Of a stretch of DNA of 49,651 nucleotides, positions 8,205 to 16,928 are shown one piece after another. Numbering within the stretch: the first letter of the stretch is position 1; each line of letters starts with the position of its first letter. The notes under the pieces are model-generated. The model saw only the letters and a program-made list of their open reading frames with translations, did no database searches and was not told the origin of the DNA. The position numbers and the translations under genes were made by a program. Source of the DNA: JAVBKX01 sp031553835 (lineage in GTDB: Bacteria; Bacteroidota; Bacteroidia; Bacteroidales; Azobacteroidaceae); the NCBI GenBank assembly GCA_031553835.1, contig JAVBKX010000002.1, forward strand, positions 1-49,651, read 5' to 3'.

Positions 8205-9185
8205 ATGAATAAAAAAAATTTGATGATTTTAGTAACGCTATTGTGTTGTTGTGCAACACTTTCAGCAAATAAATGGAGAGTAAACAACTCTCCATCCGTG
8301 AAAGTCGATTTTAATGATCTGGAAACAGCTTTGCAATCGGAACAAGTGCTTGCCGGAGATACACTTTATGTGGAAGGTTCTCCTTATGTATATGAAATAA
8401 GCGATATTGTGAAAAAAGTAACATTAATCGGCCCCGGCTATTATCTGGCGGAAAATCCGAATACACAAGAAAACAAAGCTGCTGCGACAATAAAAGCAGA
8501 AGGTAACTCTTCCTTGTATGTTTTGGCGACAGGTACTGTATGTGAAGGAGTTATATTCAATAGTAGTCTGTATGTTGGAGCAGATAATATTACTTTCAAA
8601 AAATGCAGTTCCGGTTGGATTCGCTGGGAAAACAAAACAACAGGACAACAAGCTATTAAAAACACAATCATTACTCAATGTGACGCACAGGGTATTGAAG
8701 GGAATAACAAAAGCTATGGTAGTGACTATTCAGACGGAGCGTTTATAACCAATAACATTATCAGTGATGGTATTTCTTATCTGTATAACGCTATTATCGA
8801 ATACAATACATGTCTGGGAGGACATTATTTGTGGGGAAGTATCCATTCCACCACAGGAAGTGGAAGCATCCGGCACAACATATTATATTACGCATTTGAT
8901 GCTAGTCAAAACGGAACCATGACCATGGTCAATAATTATAAATACGAAAGTACCAGTTTTGTATCGAATTCAACATCTTCAGATGGTAAGTATCAGCTGG
9001 CATCAGGTTCCGACCTCAAAACTAAAGGTCCTGACGGTAAAGAAGTGGGCGCTTTTGGAGGTTCATCGCCCTATATTCTTTCGGGATTGCCTAATGTGCC
9101 GCATATTTATGAAATCAATGCGCCAACTGCGGCTTCGGCTGCAAGCGGATTAGAGGTGACTGTGAAAATAGCGACTGAGAAGTAA
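8205..9185 (+). CDS. Secreted beta-helix protein, related to the gene at 3461
   Basis: This 326-residue protein has a signal peptide (about 1-21). The opening LETALQSEQVLAGDTLYVEG and the segment VTLIGPGYYLAENP parallel EEAVAAAKGGDNIYVPGG and VNIMGAGYYDGGE in the upstream beta-helix protein. Asn-rich strands (NNIISDG, RHNILYY, MVNNYKY) suggest a right-handed beta-helix. Both proteins also share a late GAFGG/GLYGT segment, then a Pro-containing stretch and a beta-rich tail. No enzymatic motif was recognised. It starts 16 bases after the BIG2 gene, so the three genes are probably one transcript. A large palindrome follows the stop. Confidence 0.7.
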   Translation: MNKKNLMILVTLLCCCATLSANKWRVNNSPSVKVDFNDLETALQSEQVLAGDTLYVEGSPYVYEISDIVKKVTLIGPGYYLAENPNTQENKAAATIKAEGNSSLYVLATGTVCEGVIFNSSLYVGADNITFKKCSSGWIRWENKTTGQQAIKNTIITQCDAQGIEGNNKSYGSDYSDGAFITNNIISDGISYLYNAIIEYNTCLGGHYLWGSIHSTTGSGSIRHNILYYAFDASQNGTMTMVNNYKYESTSFVSNSTSSDGKYQLASGSDLKTKGPDGKEVGAFGGSSPYILSGLPNVPHIYEINAPTAASAASGLEVTVKIATEK

Positions 9186-9190
9186 TTGAG

Positions 9191-9227
9191 AATTGAGAGT
9201 GGAGAATTTAATTCTCCACTCTCAATT
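9191..9227. terminator. 18-bp perfect palindrome between convergent genes (probable bidirectional terminator)
   Basis: AATTGAGAGTGGAGAATT (9191-9208) is repeated as its exact reverse complement at 9210-9227 with only T9209 between. Another right half-unit (CTCCACTCTCAATT) follows to about 9241. It lies between the stop of the beta-helix gene and the stop of the convergent M3 peptidase. It is built from heptamers like TTGAGAA and TTGAGAG, which recur at other junctions in this window. Confidence 0.6.
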
Positions 9228-9239
9228 CTCCACTCTCAA

Positions 9240-11336
9240 TTATTTCAACCCCCTGTTTTCCAGCAACGGATCAATGCCCGGAGCTGCTCCGCGGAAATTA
9301 ATGTACATTGTCATCGGATCTTCACTTCCTCCCGGCTGCAATACATATCTCCTGAATTTGTCGGCTAATTCTTTATTGAAAATATCCCCGGTTTCTTCAA
9401 ATGCTTTGAAACCATCGGCATCCAGCAATTCAGACCATAAATAACTGTAATATCCGGCAGTATATCCTCCGGTCATCGTATGCTGGAAATATGTACTCCG
9501 GTAACGCGGCGGAATTTGAGGAATCAAACCGCGATCAGATAATGTTTTTGTTTCAAACTGCACTACATCCATTTCCTGCGGATTGTTCATCACATGATAA
9601 TCCATATCCAAATAAGATGCGGCAATATATTCTGTGGTAGCAAAACCTTGTCCGAATTTAGAAGACGCTTTTATTTTTTCTATTAATTCTTTAGGCATTA
9701 CTTCGCCCGATTGATAATGGAAAGCATAATGTTCCAATACTTGCGGTTCGAAAGCCCAATGTTCCATGATTTGCGAAGGTAATTCCACAAAATCGTTGGG
9801 CGTATCTGAAGTGCCATGATATTCCACATCTTTAAACAAACTGTGTAAGGCATGACCAAATTCATGGAAAAATGTTTCGTTTTCATCGGCGGTTAATAAG
9901 GATGGAGCGTCACCCACCGGCACACTAAAATTACAAACCACATATACAATCGGGATAATGCGCTCTCCTTCTTTCCGGCAGGCATCACGGTAAGTGCCGC
10001 ACCAGGCTCCTCCCCGCTTCAATCCGGGACGAGCAAATAAATCAATATACAATACTCCCAATTCTGTTTTACCATCTTTATCGATGCAAAGCCAGGCCGA
10101 AGCATCAGCATGCGGTTTCGGAATATCCGTAATTTCCTTAAAGGTGATGCCATACAATTGATTACTTACCCAAAAAATTCCATTTCGCACAGCACTCGAT
10201 TCAAAATACGGGCGAATCATTTCTTCGGATAAATCGTAGCGTTGTTCACGGATTTTTTCACTGTAAAAACGCCAGTCGGAAGCTTTGAAATCTGCCAGTT
10301 CTTTTCCGGCCAATTTTTCCATATCCGCCAATTCCTGTTTCGCACGGTCGAGTGCGGGAGTCCAAACCTGATCCAACAAATTATAAACCGCGGCGGGAGT
10401 CTTGGCCATGCGTTCTTCCAATTCGTACGCCGCAAAATTTTCATATCCCAACAACAAGGCTTTGTCATTGCGCAATGTGACCAATTTCCGGATCACTTCT
10501 TTATTATCCTGTGCATTATTATTGTTACAACGATTAAGATAAGCCGTCAGGATTGTTTCGCGCAATGCTGCATTATTAGCATATTGCAAAAAGGGCATAA
10601 TACTGGGATTATCCAAACCGAATATCCATTTGCCTTCCTGACCTTTTTTAGTTGCCCGCTCGGCAGCCGAAGCTTTTAAATCTTCCGGCAAACCGGCTAA
10701 ATCAGCTTCGTTATCCATTACTAATTCGTACGCTGCAGTTTCGGCCAATAAATTTTGTCCAAACTGAGTTTCCAACATAGATATTTCCTGATTCATCGCT
10801 TTCAGCTTATCCTTATTCTCTGCAGAAAGTTTAGCTCCGCTTCTTACAAAATGCCGGTATAAATCTGCCAGCAATTTATCCTGTTCTTTATTCAGATTGA
10901 ATTTTGCTTTGTTATCATAAACCGATTGTACCCGCCGGAATAATTGATCATTCATCAAAATCTGGTCACTGTGCGCCGATAATTCAGGCGTTATCGTGGC
11001 TTCCAAGTCTAACATTTCAGGCGAACCCTGAGCGTTAACCATTCCGAAAAATACGGTAGCAACTTTATACAACAGTTCTCCCGACCGATCGTAAGCGGCA
11101 ATCGTGTTTTCAAATGTAGGTACTTCTTTATCCGACACTATTGCATCGATATGCTTATTCTGTTCCTGCATTCCTTTTTGAAATGCTTCCTGATAATCTT
11201 TGAGCGTAATTTGCTCAAAAGGGGGAACTTGATAAGGGGTATCCCATGTTTTTACAAAAAGATTCGGATCTTCCGGTTTACACGAAGTCATGCATGCTGC
11301 GGCTGTAATTCCTGCCATTATAATTAACTTTTTCAT
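9240..11336 (-). CDS. M3-family metallopeptidase (peptidyl-dipeptidase Dcp-like), lipoprotein
   Basis: The 698-residue zinc peptidase has the M3 signature FFHEFGHALHSLF near residues 489-501. The HExxH histidines bind zinc and the Glu is catalytic. Length and organisation (long helical N-terminal half, catalytic C-terminal half, ending YINFRGAAPGIDPLLENRGL) match the Dcp/oligopeptidase A group at about 680-700 residues. An MTSC lipobox with Cys19 indicates an envelope lipoprotein, so it probably trims dipeptides from peptides taken up or released in the periplasm. It is the second of two tandem M3 genes, separated by a 90-base spacer with a long inverted repeat. Confidence 0.9.
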   Translation of the reverse strand: MKKLIIMAGITAAACMTSCKPEDPNLFVKTWDTPYQVPPFEQITLKDYQEAFQKGMQEQNKHIDAIVSDKEVPTFENTIAAYDRSGELLYKVATVFFGMVNAQGSPEMLDLEATITPELSAHSDQILMNDQLFRRVQSVYDNKAKFNLNKEQDKLLADLYRHFVRSGAKLSAENKDKLKAMNQEISMLETQFGQNLLAETAAYELVMDNEADLAGLPEDLKASAAERATKKGQEGKWIFGLDNPSIMPFLQYANNAALRETILTAYLNRCNNNNAQDNKEVIRKLVTLRNDKALLLGYENFAAYELEERMAKTPAAVYNLLDQVWTPALDRAKQELADMEKLAGKELADFKASDWRFYSEKIREQRYDLSEEMIRPYFESSAVRNGIFWVSNQLYGITFKEITDIPKPHADASAWLCIDKDGKTELGVLYIDLFARPGLKRGGAWCGTYRDACRKEGERIIPIVYVVCNFSVPVGDAPSLLTADENETFFHEFGHALHSLFKDVEYHGTSDTPNDFVELPSQIMEHWAFEPQVLEHYAFHYQSGEVMPKELIEKIKASSKFGQGFATTEYIAASYLDMDYHVMNNPQEMDVVQFETKTLSDRGLIPQIPPRYRSTYFQHTMTGGYTAGYYSYLWSELLDADGFKAFEETGDIFNKELADKFRRYVLQPGGSEDPMTMYINFRGAAPGIDPLLENRGLK

Positions 11337-11354
11337 CTGTATATATATTTAAAC

Positions 11355-11420
11355 ACAAAGACACGAAGACACAAAGTTTGTATTTTTCATTGCTAACTTT
11401 TCAATTCTTCGTGTCTTTGT
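11355..11420. repeat. 14-bp inverted repeat made of octamer units between the two M3 genes
   Basis: ACAAAGACACGAAG (11355-11368) pairs perfectly with CTTCGTGTCTTTGT (11407-11420). The left arm belongs to a short array of octamers (ACACAAAG, ACACGAAG, ACACAAAG). It could act as an attenuator or mRNA stabiliser between the two M3 genes. A single related unit lies in front of the OmpA-family gene near 15092-15105. Confidence 0.55.
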
Positions 11421-11426
11421 ATTTCA

Positions 11427-13508
11427 TTATTTAATTCCATCTCTCTTTAACAAAGCATCAATCTGCGGTTTTTGTCCACGGAAACGCACATACAATTCCA
11501 TCGGATCTTCCGTTCCCCCTTGAGACAACACATTATCGCGAAATGCTTTTGCTACTTCCTTATTAAAAACACCTTTTTCCTTAAATAATGCATAGGCATC
11601 GGCATCTAATACTTCCGCCCATTTATAGGAATAATATCCTGCCGCATATCCTCCTGAAAAGATATGACTGAATGTTGTAGAAGTAATCGATCCTTCCACA
11701 AAAGGTAATATTTGTGTCGGAGCAATCGCCTGATTTTCAAATTGGCTAACCGTTCCATCATAAGGATTGGTGAGTGTATGATAGGCCATATCGAGCATGC
11801 CAAAACTCAATTGACGCAAACAGGCATATCCGGCATAAAAGTTGGATGCATCGACAATTTTCTTCACTAATTCCGCAGGAATTTTTTCTCCGGTTTGGTA
11901 ATGGACGGCAAACTTATTCAAAAATTCTTTTTCCAACAGGAAATTTTCCATTACCTGAGAAGGTAATTCTACAAAATCGCGATACACTGAGGTTCCCGAC
12001 ATACTGGGATACACTGTATTAGCAAACATTCCATGCAATGCATGACCAAATTCGTGTAAGAAAGTTTCCGTTTCATCAAACGTCAACAAAGCCGGTTTTG
12101 ATGCAGTGGGACGGGTAAAATTCATAACGATGGAGACATGCGGACGAATATTTTTTCCATTGCGCACTTCTTGTCCCTGGTATTCGGTCATCCAGGCACC
12201 GGGACGTTTTCCTTCACGTGGAAAGAAATCTGTATAAAGCACGGCAAGGAATTTTCCGTCTGCATCAAATACTTCATAAGCATCTACTTCGGAATTATAG
12301 ACGGGTATTTTTGCATTTTTCTTAAATGTAATTCCATATAAATCAGTCGCTAAACCAAAAACTCCCGCTTTAACATTTTCTAGTTCAAAATACGGACGAA
12401 CCAATTCGTCGTTCAGTTCAAATCGTGCATCTTTGAGTTTATCAGCATAATACGACCAATCATAAGGCATTACTTCCATATATTTGCCTTCTTTACCGAT
12501 GGCATAACCCTGTACTTCGCGGTATTCTTGTAAAGCGGCAGGTTTATATCCTTCCAGCAATTCATTCAACAACTGATAGACTTCCGCCGTTTTCCCCGCC
12601 ATCCGTTTTTTTAACACTTGATCTGCATAGCTGTTGCTTCCAATCAGTTTGGCAATTTCCAGCCGGGTATTAATAATTTGGATAATATTGTCGGTATTAT
12701 TAAATTCTCCCGAAGTACACCGGGTAGTGTAAGCCTTATACAGTTGTTTGCGCAACTCACGGTCACTTGAATACTTCATAAAAGATACATAGCTGGGAGC
12801 GCTTAAATCCACTATCCATCCTTCTTTGCCTTTAGTCCGGGCTTTTTGCGCCATTGCTTCGCGTACTCCTTCAGGAAGCCCTTCCAACTGATTTTCAGTC
12901 AATTCAAGACTATATGCATTGGTAGCTTTCAGTACATTTTGCCCGAAATTTAATGTCAATGCGCTTAATTTGGAAGATAGTTCGCGGTATTTTTCTTTAT
13001 CAGCCGGATTCAGGTTAGCTCCCCGGTTTACAAAACCATCATATGTTTCCTGGAGCAAACGCATTTGTTCGGCATTCAATCCCAAACGGTCTTTTTGCTG
13101 ATATACCGCCTGGATACGGACGAATAATTTTTCATTTAAGTTGATATTATTCTGATGCGCAGTGAGTTTGGGTTGTATGGCTTGGGAGATTTTCATCATC
13201 TCATCATTACTTTCAGCGCTCAATAAGTTAAAAAAGACAGTGCTGACTTTTCCTAATAATTCTCCCGAATATTCAAGCGCTTCAATGGTATTCTGAAATG
13301 TAGGAGCCGTTTTATTATCGACAATTTTTTTAATCTCCGCATCCTGTTTTTTCATGGCCTCATCAAAAGCAGGTGCATAATCTGCATTTTTGATTTTATC
13401 AAAAGGAGCTGCGCCATAAGGGGTTTTATACGTTCCGAGTAAAGGATTACCGGCTGCTGTCATACTATAAAAAATTAAAAGAAAAATGGATAAATAATTT
13501 TTTTGCAT
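11427..13508 (-). CDS. M3-family metallopeptidase (peptidyl-dipeptidase Dcp-like), secreted
   Basis: The 693-residue protein carries FLHEFGHALHGMF near residues 482-494, the zinc-binding M3 signature. A downstream block, DFVELPSQVMENF, is shared with its neighbour and holds the usual third zinc ligand region. A signal peptide (about 1-19) without a lipobox predicts a soluble periplasmic enzyme, unlike the lipoprotein encoded next to it. The two are clear paralogues with the same length and the same C-terminal pattern (YVRFRGQKPQIDALLKRDG). A likely role is peptide degradation for nutrition, since many Bacteroidales ferment peptides. The ATG lies in A/T-rich sequence. Confidence 0.9.
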   Translation of the reverse strand: MQKNYLSIFLLIFYSMTAAGNPLLGTYKTPYGAAPFDKIKNADYAPAFDEAMKKQDAEIKKIVDNKTAPTFQNTIEALEYSGELLGKVSTVFFNLLSAESNDEMMKISQAIQPKLTAHQNNINLNEKLFVRIQAVYQQKDRLGLNAEQMRLLQETYDGFVNRGANLNPADKEKYRELSSKLSALTLNFGQNVLKATNAYSLELTENQLEGLPEGVREAMAQKARTKGKEGWIVDLSAPSYVSFMKYSSDRELRKQLYKAYTTRCTSGEFNNTDNIIQIINTRLEIAKLIGSNSYADQVLKKRMAGKTAEVYQLLNELLEGYKPAALQEYREVQGYAIGKEGKYMEVMPYDWSYYADKLKDARFELNDELVRPYFELENVKAGVFGLATDLYGITFKKNAKIPVYNSEVDAYEVFDADGKFLAVLYTDFFPREGKRPGAWMTEYQGQEVRNGKNIRPHVSIVMNFTRPTASKPALLTFDETETFLHEFGHALHGMFANTVYPSMSGTSVYRDFVELPSQVMENFLLEKEFLNKFAVHYQTGEKIPAELVKKIVDASNFYAGYACLRQLSFGMLDMAYHTLTNPYDGTVSQFENQAIAPTQILPFVEGSITSTTFSHIFSGGYAAGYYSYKWAEVLDADAYALFKEKGVFNKEVAKAFRDNVLSQGGTEDPMELYVRFRGQKPQIDALLKRDGIK

Positions 13509-13590
13509 AATAATAATGTATTAAAGCATTATGCTGTGTTTGAGCATCATAATATCAGAAAGACTATAATTTTACAAACGCAATAATGTA

Positions 13591-14484
13591 TTAGCATTTG
13601 ATATTTAACTGAAGAAGTATATTCCGTATTTTTTCATAGGTGGTAATACGAGTGGGAACCAATGGGAGGCGTAGTTTATTTTCAATATATCCCATCATGT
13701 TGAGCATGCACTTTACACCGGCTGGATTACCATCAACGAATAATAATTCAAACAATTCGGTAAAACTATGGTGGATGGTCAGCGAATTCGTAAAATCTCC
13801 GGACAAAGCTAAGCGTACCATTTTACTGAATTCTTTCGGAAAAGCGTTTCCGATTACGGAGATCACGCCCACGGCGCCTAATGTAATCAACGGAAAAGTA
13901 ATGCCGTCATCTCCCGAAATCACTTCAAAATCTTTCGGTTTATTTTTGATGATATCATCCATTTGGGTGATATTGCCCGACGCTTCTTTAATGGCCACTA
14001 CATTATCCAGCTCGCGAGCCAAGCGCAAAGTCGTTTCAGCAGTCATATTTACGCCTGTGCGTCCGGGTACATTATACAAAATAACCGGAAGTTTGGTTGC
14101 CTGAGCCACTGCTTTATAATGCTGATAAATTCCTTCCTGGGAAGGCTTGTTGTAATAAGGAACAACCGACAAAATAGCATCCACTCCGGCAAAGTCATCC
14201 TTTTGCAGTTTTTCAACCACTGCACGTGTATTGTTTCCGCCGACTCCCAGCACAATCGGAATTTGTTTCTTCACTTTACTGACCACCAATTGAATGATTT
14301 CAGACTGCTCTGCCGCTGTGAGCGTAGGAGTTTCAGCAGTGGTTCCCAGCACCACCAAATAATCAGTACCATTTTGCAACTGATAGTCAACCAAGCGGGA
14401 GAGGGCGTTGTAATCAACGCTTTCGTCTTCTTTAAATGGAGTCACCAAAGCCACTCCCATTCCTCTTAAATTGATATGACTCAT
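13591..14484 (-). CDS. dapA: 4-hydroxy-tetrahydrodipicolinate synthase
   Basis: DapA condenses pyruvate with aspartate semialdehyde, the first committed step to diaminopimelate and lysine. From the ATG at 14484 the product has 297 residues, the normal length, and begins MSHINLRGMGVALVTPF as in other Bacteroidales enzymes. An ATG 24 bases upstream would add a non-conserved MCFISNIL leader. The Schiff-base lysine is in VAIKEASG (K166), the proton-relay tyrosine in ILYNVPGRTG (Y137), and LGTTAETPTL matches the active-site loop, with the usual Gly-Glu replaced by Ala-Glu. It follows the OmpA-family gene by 37 bases and is probably co-transcribed with it. Confidence 0.95.
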   Translation of the reverse strand: MSHINLRGMGVALVTPFKEDESVDYNALSRLVDYQLQNGTDYLVVLGTTAETPTLTAAEQSEIIQLVVSKVKKQIPIVLGVGGNNTRAVVEKLQKDDFAGVDAILSVVPYYNKPSQEGIYQHYKAVAQATKLPVILYNVPGRTGVNMTAETTLRLARELDNVVAIKEASGNITQMDDIIKNKPKDFEVISGDDGITFPLITLGAVGVISVIGNAFPKEFSKMVRLALSGDFTNSLTIHHSFTELFELLFVDGNPAGVKCMLNMMGYIENKLRLPLVPTRITTYEKIRNILLQLNIKC

Positions 14485-14521
14485 AAGGATGTTTGAAATG
14501 AAACACAAAGGTAAGTAATAT

Positions 14522-15076
14522 TTAGTTTACTTCAAACGTCACCCGACGATTTTGTCGGCGTTCGGCTTCCGTACTATTTTTTGCTATCGGAGCCCTTTTC
14601 CCCTTGGAGTTTATTTTCAATTTTTGCGGATCTACCCCTTTGCTGATCAGATAATTTCTGGCATGGTTGGCCCGTTCAAATCCAATACGCTCATTGACTT
14701 CTTCCGAACCCAATCCGCAGGTATTTCCTACCAGCGTCACCGTCATATCTGAACGTTCTTTTAATATTTTGACTTTTTCATCCAACAATTTTTCCATGGC
14801 AGGAGTGAGCTTGGTAGAATTAACCGCATAACCACTAAGGGGTGTCTCCACAATCAATTTGGCATGCAAATAGGCCGATTCATGCGCATCGCGAGCTTCA
14901 GCAGCCTCCGCATCCTTTTCTTTTTTGACATTTTCCTGCGCTTTTCGATCTTCCGGCTTTACGTCGGATTGTTTTTCATCCTGATATTCAGCCGGATTCA
15001 CCTCATAAACAGCTTTTGTATGCAGCGTATAAGACAACAAAGACAAGCCAATTGCAGCGATCAATATTTTATTCAT
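14522..15076 (-). CDS. OmpA-family peptidoglycan-binding protein
   Basis: The 184-residue protein has a signal sequence (about 1-22), an acidic/basic Ala- and Lys-rich helical linker (about 30-65), and a C-terminal OmpA-like domain (about 80-184). The domain shows the conserved order TVTLVGNTCGLGSEEVNERI, then FERANHARNYLISKGV, KINSKGK and ERRQNRRVTFEV, where Asp and Arg residues normally hold meso-diaminopimelate. There is no membrane beta-barrel, so it likely anchors the envelope to peptidoglycan from the periplasm. It precedes dapA on the same strand. Confidence 0.85.
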   Translation of the reverse strand: MNKILIAAIGLSLLSYTLHTKAVYEVNPAEYQDEKQSDVKPEDRKAQENVKKEKDAEAAEARDAHESAYLHAKLIVETPLSGYAVNSTKLTPAMEKLLDEKVKILKERSDMTVTLVGNTCGLGSEEVNERIGFERANHARNYLISKGVDPQKLKINSKGKRAPIAKNSTEAERRQNRRVTFEVN

Positions 15077-15219
15077 ACGTAAATAATTTTAAACACAAAA
15101 GCACGAAAAAATTAGAACCTTTTGAATAACAACAACAATGCAGTCTGATTCGTTGTAAAATATTCCTGTTTTTTGTCACCGGAATTGAAATTTTAGTGAC
15201 AACATTTGATAAATAACAT

Positions 15220-15227
15220 TATATTTG
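15220..15227 (+). promoter_or_regulatory. -7 promoter element before the carboxynorspermidine dehydrogenase gene
   Basis: TATATTTG fits the TAnnTTTG -7 consensus and would start transcription about 25 bases before the ATG at 15259. The -33 TTTG is not well matched at the expected distance, so confidence is moderate. Confidence 0.5.
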
Positions 15228-15258
15228 TGGGTAATTTCAAAATACAAAATCTATAAAA

Positions 15259-16467
15259 ATGGCAAAAGTAATTATCATTGGCGCCGGAGGGGTAGGAACC
15301 GTTGTTGCTCACAAAGTAGCGCAAAACACTGATGTTTTTACTCATATTTTGTTGGCAAGTCGCACTGTTTCTAAGTGTGATGCAATTGCCGATGCTATAG
15401 GAAACCGGTATGGAAATAAAAAAATACAAACGGCAAAAGTCGATGCCGACAACGTGGATGAATTGGTACAATTATTCACCTCTTTTCAGCCGGATATTGT
15501 TATCAATGTGGCTTTACCATACCAGGATCTGACCATCATGGATGCATGTCTCCTGGCCGGAGTAAACTACTTAGACACTGCGAATTACGAGCCGTTGGAT
15601 GAGGCGAAATTTGAATATAAATGGCAATGGGCTTATCAGGATAAGTTTAAAGCTGCCGGATTAACGGCCATTTTAGGATGTGGTTTCGATCCCGGGGTGA
15701 CCAGCGTTTTTACGGCTTATGCCAACAAGCACTATTTTAATGAAATGCAATACCTGGATATTGTGGATTGTAACGCAGGTGATCATGGTAAAGCGTTTGC
15801 CACCAATTTCAATCCCGAAATTAACATCCGCGAGGTAACCCAAAAAGGAAAATATTGGGAAAATGGGAAATGGGTACTTACAAAACCTCATGAAATCCAT
15901 AAACCATTGAATTATCCTCACATTGGTCCCAAAGAATCGTACGTCATTTACCACGAAGAATTGGAATCGTTAGTAAAAAATTTCCCGACTCTGAAACGCG
16001 CCCGTTTTTGGATGACTTTTGGAGAAGAATATTTGACTCACTTGCGTGTAATACAAAACATTGGCATGGCGCGTATTGATCCCGTAATGTACAATGGCGT
16101 AGAAATTGTTCCGATCCAATTCCTGAAAGCAGTACTTCCAAATCCTGGAGAATTGGGAGAAAACTACACCGGGCAAACTTCCATCGGTTGCCGCATCAAA
16201 GGATTGGATAAATCAGGAAAAGAAAAAACATATTATGTTTATAATAACTGTTCTCACGAAGACGCATACAAAGAAACCGGGGCGCAGGGGGTCAGCTATA
16301 CAACGGGCGTTCCGGCTATGATCGGCGCTATGATGTTTGTCAAAGGCCTTTGGAAAAAACCGGGTGTATTCAATGTTGAAGAATTCGATCCCGATCCGTT
16401 TATGGAAGAATTAAACAAACAAGGTTTGCCTTGGCATGAAGAGTTTAACAAGGACCTGGAGGTCTAA
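15259..16467 (+). CDS. Carboxynorspermidine dehydrogenase (saccharopine dehydrogenase family)
   Basis: The 402-residue enzyme has an N-terminal Rossmann motif, KVIIIGAGGVGTVVAHKVA (residues 3-21). Next come the family blocks INVALPYQDLTIMDACL and GVNYLDTANYE, and the catalytic-domain segment GCGFDPGVTSVFTAYA. In the Bacteroidota this family makes carboxyspermidine or carboxynorspermidine from aspartate semialdehyde and a diamine with NADPH, as part of spermidine synthesis. The overall length and the segment TGVPAMIGAMMFVKG fit that group better than lysine-pathway saccharopine dehydrogenase, but substrate choice cannot be read from sequence alone. Its proximity to recA is common in Bacteroidales; here a toxin-antitoxin pair separates them. 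Confidence 0.88.
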   Translation: MAKVIIIGAGGVGTVVAHKVAQNTDVFTHILLASRTVSKCDAIADAIGNRYGNKKIQTAKVDADNVDELVQLFTSFQPDIVINVALPYQDLTIMDACLLAGVNYLDTANYEPLDEAKFEYKWQWAYQDKFKAAGLTAILGCGFDPGVTSVFTAYANKHYFNEMQYLDIVDCNAGDHGKAFATNFNPEINIREVTQKGKYWENGKWVLTKPHEIHKPLNYPHIGPKESYVIYHEELESLVKNFPTLKRARFWMTFGEEYLTHLRVIQNIGMARIDPVMYNGVEIVPIQFLKAVLPNPGELGENYTGQTSIGCRIKGLDKSGKEKTYYVYNNCSHEDAYKETGAQGVSYTTGVPAMIGAMMFVKGLWKKPGVFNVEEFDPDPFMEELNKQGLPWHEEFNKDLEV

Positions 16468-16544
16468 ATATCCAACGTTAAGTATTTTAGTTCTCGATAT
16501 TATTTTTTTAACCAAAATTTAGCCTTGACTAAACTTTTTATGTC

Positions 16545-16552
16545 TATTTTTG
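16545..16552 (+). promoter_or_regulatory. -7 promoter element of the toxin-antitoxin pair
   Basis: TATTTTTG matches TAnnTTTG, and a weak CTTG lies 17 bases upstream. The predicted start, near 16558, would leave only a few bases before ATG 16564, giving an almost leaderless toxin mRNA and excluding the upstream candidate starts at 16525 and 16540. Confidence 0.45.
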
Positions 16553-16563
16553 CAAAACAAAAA

Positions 16564-16926
16564 ATGGAAGAAATCTGTGGAGAGCAACAGGTTTTTGAAA
16601 AATTAATTATTAATGATGTCTGTTGGTTGGATTTGTTTGAAGAAAATATAACTTCTGACAAACAATTATTAAGCGAATATAAAACCATTCTCGCTTATAT
16701 GAACCTGCTGGCAAATGGCCTCAAATTACCGCTTACCAAATTTAAGGAAATAAAAGGAGGTAGTATGCTGTGCAAACGATTTGAATTCAAAAGTAAACAT
16801 CTCAGAGTTTATGCTTTAGATGAATATCGAGAACAAATAATAATACTCGGAGGATTCAAATCCACACAAAAAGCAGACATCAATAGATTAAATGCCATTG
16901 CAAAAGAATATATCAATTCATTATAG
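16564..16926 (+). CDS. HigB/RelE-like toxin of a type II toxin-antitoxin pair
   Basis: From ATG 16564 the protein has 120 residues. ATG 16540 and TTG 16525 are alternative starts, but a promoter element overlaps them. The C-terminal half shows the RelE/HigB-like order KRFEFKSKHLRVYALDEYREQIIILGGF and then a helix with regularly spaced Lys/Asn. Members of this fold cut mRNA on the ribosome. The following gene, one or two bases away, encodes an XRE antitoxin, which is the HigBA order (toxin first). The similarity is structural and weak, so the exact family is uncertain. The region is AT-rich (about 28% GC in one 60-base line), unlike recA. Confidence 0.65.
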   Translation: MEEICGEQQVFEKLIINDVCWLDLFEENITSDKQLLSEYKTILAYMNLLANGLKLPLTKFKEIKGGSMLCKRFEFKSKHLRVYALDEYREQIIILGGFKSTQKADINRLNAIAKEYINSL

Positions 16927-16928
16927 TG

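Noticed and set aside
9191..9227. Palindrome considered as an insertion-sequence end or attachment site
   Set aside because: No transposase, target duplication or second copy flanks it; location between convergent stops favours a terminator.
13963..14469. Open frame of 168 codons opposite dapA
   Set aside because: It is antisense to a clear dapA with catalytic residues; its product has no recognisable motif.
16525..16563. TTG 16525 or ATG 16540 as start of the toxin gene
   Set aside because: A TATTTTTG promoter element at 16545-16552 overlaps this region, and ATG 16564 follows an A-rich stretch typical of starts here.
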